Positions 34,301 through 41,800 of a stretch of 64,000 bases of DNA are shown one piece after another. Position 1 is the first letter of the stretch, and each line of letters opens with the position of its first letter. The translations under genes and the position numbers were made by a program. The DNA lies in the NCBI RefSeq assembly GCF_044987625.1, contig NZ_JBJDSB010000003.1, positions 186,001 to 250,000 of the forward strand. Reading direction: 5' to 3'. The notes beneath the pieces were generated by a model. The model was not told where the DNA came from. It saw nothing but the letters and a program-made list of their open reading frames with translations, and ran no database searches. The stretch is from Desulfobaculum sp044987625 (GTDB taxonomy: Bacteria > Desulfobacterota > Desulfovibrionia > Desulfovibrionales > Desulfovibrionaceae).

Positions 34301-34387
34301 ATGCAACCGCAGCACAAGCCACGTGATGCAGGCGCACAGGGTAAGTCCCGCGCCGACGGTGGTGAGCAGGAGAGGGTCCATCAGCAT
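31349..34387 (-). CDS. Hybrid sensor histidine kinase (TM-GAF-PAS-PAS-kinase-REC-REC)
   Basis: 1012 residues. One N-terminal membrane helix (about 5-27) and a short coiled segment are followed by a GAF-like domain (about 45-205), two PAS domains with PAC tails (about 215-340 and 345-465; both end in the GTQTDIT / GTQTDVT motif), HisKA with MSHEIRTPLNGVIG (His about 488), ATPase domain (NAIKF, DTGIGIA, GGSGLGL) and two receivers (about 745-865, ITDHRPPRLDG; 885-1005, FMDIQMPELDG). No Hpt domain, so phosphate must pass to a separate Hpt protein. The nearest is the Hpt-STAS protein at 45635. It is transcribed opposite to its neighbours. Confidence 0.9.
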   Translation of the reverse strand: MLMDPLLLTTVGAGLTLCACITWLVLRLHAMRRENESIKARSTRVRERNKALADIASTFIANPGPSAQEHALGLLGEFLGADRVCLLVFTREGTRFGITQEWTAEGVRPIADIVRNIPVHSYKTFTEAPLAGKPRAFPCDTQGPMGTGLVPPGWNPAALITAPLHAGGLSFGFITADSTHCPPPWSPDDVETLEHAAMLLATGRAYSDAREAQQKSEERYSIAINAASEGIWDWNITTDDLYLSRRSLGILGYTPPQGPQTMKEWLTHIPAGERTRLSASIVELAHNETDGFELEIPLLDRDKNTRWIQLKGIGTDRDVKGVPYRVMGTQTDITARKAAELALRKSQERFALAMDANADGIWDWDLVTGEVYYSPGWFRMLGYGPGSLPATPESAVSLIHPEDREFVEKQLNTFLTSQDGIWNLEFRMRTSLGGYRWVLSRGRVVSRAEDGTALRAVGTQTDVTRLKEAEKAAEQASQAKSRFLANMSHEIRTPLNGVIGMAELLMQMSLTPHQYEFVRTIRNSGNTLLNLLGDILDFSKVEAGKLTLDVQPFSLRQCLQEVITLQAPLVADKDVELLIDFAHDVPDHVVGDDTRLRQILLNLVSNAIKFTAHGDILLRVRHTMHNDRLRIDVSVSDTGIGIAPDRIAHIFESFEQENTSTSRHYGGSGLGLAITAQLTKLMGGRIGVTSTPGKGSTFSFNILLDFAEEDALQATDYPAPALFRDTMAVVVDDNPTSRQLLHTKLRLWDVEVHIAESADEAAAIITQRAPKRVALITDHRPPRLDGIAMAEAVRGATGQPDLSAVMLNATGRLVAYATAQKKNIICIPKPVETLVLMKALAVAFGVENDTPPCLDGLPNSEGPPTRATTPALRILLAEDTPINQNVARSMLENFGHTVTIAPNGSEAVEAFKRESFDLVFMDIQMPELDGIEATALIRQYEDATKTTTPTPIVAMTANNMKGTMERLLHVGMNGFIAKPLRPKALRQAIDAAIQGKPANGSATGESYQPHCP

Positions 34388-34730
34388 GTTTGCTCCGCTT
34401 TGGTCAGAGATGCCAAGCAGTATACACCATGCGCCGCACCAATGTCATGAGTCTGTGAGTTTGTTTGTCGAATTTCACTAGAGGGAACTTGATTTTCCTA
34501 AACACGTCTTGCGTTTTTCCGGGCGGATGACATACTAGCCGATAGTAGGTGTGCCCTCGCTGTCTTTTCGTACAAAAAGGCGGAGTGGCAGGAATTTTCG
34601 GATATTACAGTGACATGTGTACGTGGCGGTGGACGCGGCCGCCCATGGCGGAGCTTCGGATGTGACGGCTTATCGATATGAGCGCGTCCGGCGCGACGCC
34701 CTTTGACGCCAAAAGGGAGGAACCAGCCCC

Positions 34731-35933
34731 GTGCGTATTCTCATAGCCGAAGATGAGACCATACCACGCAATGTGTTGCGCAAAACCCTTGAATCATGGG
34801 GGCATACCGTTATCGAGGCCGCCAACGGAAGGGAGGCGTACGACTTGTATGCCGGGGTGCAGACTCCGGTGGATATGCTGGTGACGGACTGGATGATGCC
34901 GGAAATGGACGGGCTGGAACTGGCGCGGCGCGTGCGCCGGGCCAGTAATGAGACGCTGTATACCTATATCATCCTGCTGACTGCGAAGTCGGACATCGAC
35001 GACATGGTCAGAGGGTTCAGGGAGGGCGAAGTGGACGACTATGTGGTCAAGCCGTTTGATGCCTCGGAACTCGAAGTGCGACTGCAGGTGGGTGAGCGGT
35101 TGTTGTCTCTGGAACGGAGGCAGAGGGAGATAAACCGCTCGTTGCAGGAGTCGCTGGACGAGCTGCACCGCACGCAGCAAAAGCTGGTGCAGTCCGAGAA
35201 AATGGCGTCCCTTGGTGGACTGGTGGCCGGAGTCGCCCATGAAATCAATACCCCAGTCGGGTTGGGGCTGACAGCGGCCTCGTTCCTCGGGCGCAAGGTG
35301 CACGACCTGCGCGGCATGCTGCAGGAGGAGGCGCTGACGCGGTCCAAGCTGGAGGCGTTTTTGGATAACGTCGATGAGGCGTCACAATCCATCCTGACCA
35401 ACCTCGGCCGCGCCGGGGAGCTTATTCAGGGCTTCAAGAAAGTGGCCGTGGACCAGACCACCGGCGAAAAGCGCGCCTTTGGCGTGGCGGAGTACATCAG
35501 CGAGGTGCTCCTGAGCCTGCGGCATGAGTACCGCCGCGGCGGGCATGAAGTGGTTGTGGACTGTCCGGATGATTTGACCATTGAAAGCTATCCCGGCGCC
35601 TTTGTGCAGGTGCTGACCAATCTGGTCATGAATTCCCTGATGCACGGCTTTGAGGACCGCGAGAACGGCCAGATTACGATTGCCGCCCGCGAGGACGGCG
35701 ATGACGTTGTGGTGGAATACACCGATAACGGCGCAGGCATGGACGCCAAAACCCTAGACAACATGTACGAGCCGTTTTTTACCACCAAGCGCGCCCGTGG
35801 CGGAACCGGGCTGGGCATGCAGATTGTCTTTAACCTTGTGACGCAGAAGCTGGGTGGGGAAATCCGGTGCGAGAGCAGCCCCGGCGAGGGGACCCGCTTT
35901 TTCATAACCGTACCAAAGCTGGTGGGGAAGTAG
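34731..35933 (+). CDS. Receiver-histidine kinase fusion, soluble
   Basis: 400 residues from a GTG at 34731 with GGGAGG about ten bases before it. The N-terminal receiver (about 1-125) carries VTDWMMPEMDG and VVKPFD. A coiled linker leads to a kinase core with VAHEINTPVG (His about 170) rather than the SHEIRTP of the other kinases here, and an ATPase domain with NSLMHGF, DNGAGMD and GGTGLGMQIV. The HEINTP type is common in NtrB-like and receiver-linked kinases. No sensor domain or membrane helix, so it probably takes its signal from another phosphodonor. The next gene starts one base after its stop. Confidence 0.9.
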   Translation: MRILIAEDETIPRNVLRKTLESWGHTVIEAANGREAYDLYAGVQTPVDMLVTDWMMPEMDGLELARRVRRASNETLYTYIILLTAKSDIDDMVRGFREGEVDDYVVKPFDASELEVRLQVGERLLSLERRQREINRSLQESLDELHRTQQKLVQSEKMASLGGLVAGVAHEINTPVGLGLTAASFLGRKVHDLRGMLQEEALTRSKLEAFLDNVDEASQSILTNLGRAGELIQGFKKVAVDQTTGEKRAFGVAEYISEVLLSLRHEYRRGGHEVVVDCPDDLTIESYPGAFVQVLTNLVMNSLMHGFEDRENGQITIAAREDGDDVVVEYTDNGAGMDAKTLDNMYEPFFTTKRARGGTGLGMQIVFNLVTQKLGGEIRCESSPGEGTRFFITVPKLVGK

Positions 35934-35934
35934 C

Positions 35935-37236
35935 ATGGGCAGACAAGGCTGGCCGCCAGACGATGCGCCTCGCGACGAGCGTCCCTTTGCCTTCGCCAGT
36001 GAAGGGCAGCAGCCCGAGGCGGATTCCGGCGCATGGAAGCTGCTTGTCGTGGACGATGAGCGGGAAGTGCACGCGCTGACCCGTCTTGTGTTGGGCGATT
36101 CTCGGTTTTTGGGGCACCGGCTTCAGTTTTTGCACGCCTATTCCGCGCAGGAGGCGCAGGACATCCTGCGGCGGCACGATGACATCGCGGCTATCCTGCT
36201 GGACGTCGTTATGGAGACCTCCACGGCGGGGCTGGACCTTGCGCGCTGGGTGCGTGAGGACCTGAAAAACACCCTGGTGCGTATTGTTCTGCGGACGGGA
36301 CAGCCCGGCGAAGCCCCGGAAAAGGCCGTTATCGAGCAGTACGAAATCAACGACTATAAGTACAAAACCGAACTGACCGACGACAGGCTGTTTACGTCGA
36401 TAACCACAGCCGTACGGTCCTACAGGCATTTGCAGGACCTTGAGGACAGCCGCAGGGAGCTTGAAGTCGCGCGGGACAAGGCCGAGGTGGCAAACCTCGC
36501 CAAGGACCAGTTCTTAGCCAATATGAGCCACGAACTGCGCACCCCCCTCAACGGCATCCTTGGACTGACCAATCTTTTGCTGGACGCCTCCCTCACCGGG
36601 CAGAACCTTGAATACTGCAAGATGATCAAAAAGTCCGGCGAAGGGCTGCTTGCCATCATCAACAACGCTCTTGAACTCTCCAGCCTGCGCGAGGGCAGCC
36701 TTGAGCTTAATGAGCGTCCGTTCAACCTTCGGGCGGAGCTGCGCAAGGTCATTGAGGTGATGGAAATTCAGGCCGGGTGGAAGGAACTGGAACTGCGCTG
36801 GAGCGTTGACCACAAGGTGCCGGAGCGCCTGCTGGGGGACCCGGCGCGGCTGCGGCAGGTTGTGGTGAACCTGCTCGTCAATGCCATTCGGTACACGGAT
36901 AAGGGCGCGGTGAGCCTTGCCGTGCAGGAACTCACGCCGGACCTTGCCGAAAGCCTTGAAGGCAAGGCGCCCATGCCGCGCTGCGCGGACGGGGTGGCGC
37001 TGTTCCTTGTCGTGAGTGATACGGGGGTGGGTATTCCTGCGGATAAGCGCGAGCATATTTTTGAGCCCTTCGCGCTTGCCGAGGACTACATGACCAAGCG
37101 TTTATCCGGGGCGGGGCTTGGCCTTGCCATTACGCGGGACATTATCCAGCGGATGAACGGCGGGATTTGGGTCGAAAGCGACGAGCACAGTGGCAGCCAG
37201 TTCTATTTTTCCTTGTGCCTTCGCAGAACCGAGTAA
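35935..37236 (+). CDS. Receiver-histidine kinase fusion
   Basis: 433 residues; ATG at 35935 directly after the previous stop. Receiver domain (about 34-160) with LLVVDDERE and LLDVVMET, followed by the conserved stretch RTGQPGEAPEKAVIEQYEIN, also present in the HD-GYP protein downstream. Kinase core: MSHELRTPLNGILG (His about 198), NAIRYTD, DTGVGIP and GAGLGLAI. Soluble, no obvious input domain other than the receiver. It is sandwiched between another receiver-kinase and the HD-GYP regulator, which suggests a dedicated phosphorelay among the three. Confidence 0.9.
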   Translation: MGRQGWPPDDAPRDERPFAFASEGQQPEADSGAWKLLVVDDEREVHALTRLVLGDSRFLGHRLQFLHAYSAQEAQDILRRHDDIAAILLDVVMETSTAGLDLARWVREDLKNTLVRIVLRTGQPGEAPEKAVIEQYEINDYKYKTELTDDRLFTSITTAVRSYRHLQDLEDSRRELEVARDKAEVANLAKDQFLANMSHELRTPLNGILGLTNLLLDASLTGQNLEYCKMIKKSGEGLLAIINNALELSSLREGSLELNERPFNLRAELRKVIEVMEIQAGWKELELRWSVDHKVPERLLGDPARLRQVVVNLLVNAIRYTDKGAVSLAVQELTPDLAESLEGKAPMPRCADGVALFLVVSDTGVGIPADKREHIFEPFALAEDYMTKRLSGAGLGLAITRDIIQRMNGGIWVESDEHSGSQFYFSLCLRRTE

Positions 37237-37260
37237 CGCAGACCGTGGGGTACGTTGCGT

Positions 37261-38808
37261 ATGAGCCAAAGCAGGCAGAATGATCTCTTTGCTGCCGAGC
37301 ATGAAGAAGAACATGCGGTCCATGAGCCGGCTTGGAAGCTCATGATCGTTGATGATGAAGAGGAAGTGCACACCGTCACCCGGATGGTGGTCCGGGACTT
37401 CACCTTCGATGGCCGCGGGTTTGAATGCATCAGTGCCTACACCGCTCGGGAAGGGCGGGAACTGATCCGTCAGCATCCGGATACCGCGCTCATCTTGCTC
37501 GACGTCGTCATGGAGACGAATCAGGCCGGGCTTGAATACGTCAAATTCATCCGTGAGGAGTTGGACAACAAACTCGTGCGCATCATCCTGCGCACCGGGC
37601 AGCCGGGCCACGCGCCGGAGCGGCAGGTCGTGGTGCAGTACGACATCAACGACTACAAGCAAAAGACGGAGCTGACGGAAGAGCGGCTGTACACCACCAT
37701 CATCGGCGCGGTGCGGTCCTACAAGGACCTTGTGACCATTGAGCGCAGCATGCACGGGCTGGAGCGTGTTATTGAATCCTCGGGGCATCTTTTGGCGCAG
37801 CGGTCGTCGGATGAGTTCTGTCAGGAGTGGCTGCACGCGTTCAGGGACCTTGTGCGGCAGGAGTGCCGAAAGCATGCCCCGTGCGAGGCCGACGGCTTTG
37901 CCGTGATGGAACGTCATGGCGAAATGCCCATTGTGGCGGGCATTGGTCAATACCGCGAGCGCATTGGCCGTGATGCGCGCGAGATTGCGCCAGACGCCGT
38001 GAAGGCCATGCACAGCGCCACCCAAAATGGCGGAATCCAGCGCGACGGGCGGGCCTTTGCGGTGAGTTTTCAGGGCAAAAGCGACATCCCAAGCCATGTG
38101 TATCTGGAGTGCTGCCGCCCGCTGGAGGACCTTGAGCATCGGCTTCTGAGCATCCTTGGAACCAATGCGGGGATGGCCCTCGACAACCTCACCTTGAATC
38201 ACGAGCTGATCAACACCCAAAAAGAGCTCATCTTCACCCTTGGCGATGTGGTGGAGAGCCGCTCGCACGAAACGGCAAACCACGTGCGGCGGGTGGCGGA
38301 GTATTCGTACTATCTCGCCATGGAATATGGCCTTGAGGAAGCCGAGGCCGGGCTGCTTCGCCTTGCCTCGCCTATGCACGACGTGGGGAAAATTGGCATT
38401 CCGGACTCCATCCTGCTCAAGCCGGGGCGGCTGACAAAGGAGGAGTTCGAGGTCATGAAGACCCACACCACCATTGGCTATAAAATCCTCAGCACCTCCG
38501 GGCGCAAGATTATCCGTTCCGCGGCGGTGGTGGCCCTGCAGCACCATGAGCGCTGGGATGGCGGGGGCTATCCCAATGGTTTGCAGGGCGAGGAAATTCA
38601 TATTTTTGGACGCATTACCGCGCTTGCAGATGTGTTCGACGCGTTGTCCTCACCCCGTGTGTACAAGGAAGCGTGGGAGACACAGCGCATTCTTGAGCTG
38701 CTTCGCGAGGAGCGTGGCGGCCTTTTTGAACCGGCACTCGTGGACCTTTTGCTGAGCAACCTTGATGCAATACACGCCATCCAAGAGGCCTATCCCGACG
38801 AAGGGTGA
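37261..38808 (+). CDS. HD-GYP cyclic-di-GMP phosphodiesterase response regulator
   Basis: 515 residues from the ATG at 37261 (MSQSRQNDL); a TTG two codons earlier is the alternative. N-terminal receiver (about 20-145, IVDDEEEVH, LLDVVMET, RTGQPGHAPERQ, DYKQKTELT), a DUF3369-type middle domain (about 160-320) and a C-terminal HD-GYP domain (about 335-500) with HDVGKIG, the HHERWDGGGYPNG signature and the TALADVFDAL helix. All canonical metal and GYP residues are visible, so it is expected to hydrolyse c-di-GMP. It probably receives phosphate from one of the two upstream receiver-kinases. The following giant kinase frame overlaps its end by 44 bases. Confidence 0.93.
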   Translation: MSQSRQNDLFAAEHEEEHAVHEPAWKLMIVDDEEEVHTVTRMVVRDFTFDGRGFECISAYTAREGRELIRQHPDTALILLDVVMETNQAGLEYVKFIREELDNKLVRIILRTGQPGHAPERQVVVQYDINDYKQKTELTEERLYTTIIGAVRSYKDLVTIERSMHGLERVIESSGHLLAQRSSDEFCQEWLHAFRDLVRQECRKHAPCEADGFAVMERHGEMPIVAGIGQYRERIGRDAREIAPDAVKAMHSATQNGGIQRDGRAFAVSFQGKSDIPSHVYLECCRPLEDLEHRLLSILGTNAGMALDNLTLNHELINTQKELIFTLGDVVESRSHETANHVRRVAEYSYYLAMEYGLEEAEAGLLRLASPMHDVGKIGIPDSILLKPGRLTKEEFEVMKTHTTIGYKILSTSGRKIIRSAAVVALQHHERWDGGGYPNGLQGEEIHIFGRITALADVFDALSSPRVYKEAWETQRILELLREERGGLFEPALVDLLLSNLDAIHAIQEAYPDEG

Positions 38809-41800
38809 GGCCGGATCCTTTGCGCCGCAAGGGGGCGGCCCACGCACCTGTACGGGGGCAAGGCTGTGTGCCGTCCTCGTCCTTGCGCTGGTGCTGTGCT
38901 GCGTTGTGGGCCGTGCGGCCTCGCAGGATGTGGAGGGCGCGGGGGGACCGCTGCGGGTGGTGTTTATGGATACCCGGCCCGTCTACTTCCCAGGGCTGGA
39001 TGGCGAGGCCCGCGGCATTGCCGTGGATTATTGGCAGATGTTGGCCGCACGCAGCGGCTTTGAGTTTACCTTTGCGTTTACGTCCATGGCCGAGGGACTC
39101 CGGCGCGTGGAAAGTGGCGAAGCGGACATCCTTGCCGCGTATTTCCGCGTTCCGGGCATGGGGGAAAAGCTGGAGCCGGTTGGTCCCTACGCCCGGACCG
39201 GTCTGTACCTGTATTACGTCAAGGACGCCTTTGGAAATATGCCGCCCCAGCGCATCGCGGACCTCAATGGCTACGACATCGGCGTCATAGCCGGCAACGC
39301 CAACGAGGACATCATCCGCAGGGCGAACCTCGACAGCGACGTGACCGCCTTTAATGACTACCGCGAGCTGTGCCTTGCCCTTGCGGAGGGGCGGGTGGAC
39401 GCCGCTGTGATGGGTCGCGAGGTGGCCTCGGCCTTTTTGGCGGAGGCAGGCGCGACCGGGCGTGTGAAGTTTGTCTCCCCGCCCGTGGTCAGCGGCAAGG
39501 TTTTCGCTGGCGTCAAAAAGGGCCGGACCGAGTTGGCAAGGCGGCTGAATGCGGCCATGGAGGCGGTAACGGATGAGGAAGTGGCCGCCGTTATCAGCGA
39601 ATGGGTTGGCCATGACGCGGAGGCGCTTCTCGGCGAGCGCCAATTTGAGGAGCTTGGCGAGGTGAACGTGGCCCTGCCCGAGGCGTTGCCGCCGTATTCC
39701 ATGAAGCGTGCGGGCAGAACGGCGCAGGGACTGTTGCCGGACCTGTGGCGGGCATGGAGCATGCGCACGGGGGTGCCGGTCAACTTCGTCTATACCGAAG
39801 GCTGGGGCGAGACGGACCTGCGCGCGGGCACGGTGGATGTCACGCACATGTTCCGGCAGGCGGACGAAGAGCCGTTGACCGGAGCCATGGATTTGCGGCT
39901 CCCGCTGTGCGTGGAGGAGAACTTTTTCTTTAGCCGCCAGCTCTACGGCGTCAAGACCATGGAGGACCTGCACGGGTTGCCTGTAGGATATGCTTGGCCT
40001 GTGCAAGAGGACGTTGTGAGCGGGCTTTCGCCGGGGATGCGTACCCTCTATCCGTCCATCAAGGAACTGGAAAAGGCGCTGACGCAGGATAATCTGTTGG
40101 CGTTTGTCCTGCCGGTGGAGACGGGCCTCAGCCTTTTGCGCGGTGCGGGGAAGCTGGAGGAGTTTAGTTACCACCAGGACCGCCCCCTGTGGACGGGCGG
40201 CGTCCATGCTGCCGTGCGCGAGGATGACGCGCTGCTCTTTCAGGCCCTGCGCGAGGGCATGGCGGCTATTGGGTCCGATGAACTCCGCTATATGCGCCGC
40301 AAGTGGCACCCGCGGCAGAGCATGGTGAGCGGCGGTCCTCTTTTGGTTGCGCTGGATCGGTATAGTCCCCCTTTGAGCTTTGCCACGGACGACGGCCAGC
40401 CAGCGGGCTTGCTGGTGGACATCTGGCGGCTGTGGGCTGAGCGCAGCGGCCATGATGTCCGCTTCATCCTGAATGACCGGCACGACGTTATCCGCGATGT
40501 GCAGACCCGCATGGCCGACGTGGCCGCAGGGCTGCCGAACGAGCCGGGCCAGTCGCAAAAGCTGGCCTTTGCCTCGCCTGTGTATGGCGAACAGTGGGCG
40601 CTGTTTTACCGGTCGGACAGATATGCCCCGCAGGCGCTGGACGACATGCTGGGGACAACCGCCGCCGTGGTGGACGACCCCGACGTCATCAAGGCGCTGG
40701 AGTGGGAAGCCCCGTACATCCGGCAGGTGCTGTATCAGGACGTGCAGGGCGCGGTTGAGGCCGCCCTCGCCGAGGGATTGGACGCCGTGGTCGGCCCGAC
40801 CTTGGAGATCCGCAAGGCGCTTTTGAAACATGATTCGCAGGCGCTGTTCCAGAAGCTGGCCACATGGGAGCATACGGACGAATTGCGCCCTGGAGTCGCC
40901 AAGAATAGTTCCAGCCTGCTTGCCGCCGTCAATGAAGGCTTTGCCAATATTTCGGACAACGAACTGCTGGAACTGGAAAAGCGTTGGATTACCAATCCCG
41001 AGGACTACGTGTACAGGCCGCAGGCCAAGGTGTTTCGGCTGACGGCGTGGGAGCGCGGCTGGCTGGCGCGGCATCCGTCGGTGACCCTTGGCGTGCCCCG
41101 CGATTATCCCCCCTTTGTGCTGGAGGATGAATCCGGCAAGCCTACGGGCATGGCGGTGGAGGTGGTGCGGCGCGTGGCGCAGCGCGCGGGGCTGAGCGTA
41201 CGCATCGTCATGGTGGACGGCTGGGATGAGCTGATGCGGCAGGTGCGCGGCGGCGTTCTTGATGGCATTGCCTGCGACGTGCCGACCTATGAGCGCGGCC
41301 ACGGGCTGACCTTCTCCAAGGACTATGTGAAGACGCCGTGGGTCATTGTTGCGCGCGATGACGCGGACTACATGTCCGGGCTGGAGGACCTCATTGGCCG
41401 CAAGGTGGCCGCTGTGCGCGAGGGTGCGGCGCATGATATCCTTGCGCGGTACCCAGAGATTGACGTCATGGCCGTGGATTCTCCCGAGGCGATGTGGGCG
41501 GCGGTGTCCTTTGGTGAGGCCGATGCCTGCCTTAGCAATTTTGCCACGGCCAGCTATTCCATCAGACAGCAGGGCATCACCAATCTGCGCGTTGCCAGCG
41601 TGCTGCAGCATGAGCTGCGCCTTGCCGTAGGCGTGCGCGAGGATTGGCCGGAGCTTGCCGGTATTGTGAATAAGGCGCTGGACTCCATCCCCCACGCCGA
41701 GCGTGAAGCCATCTTCCGCCACTGGGTGGGTGTGAAGGTGCAGACCGGCATGGCGATGGGGCAGGTGTGGCGCATTGCGTTGCAGGCTGGCGGCGGCGTT

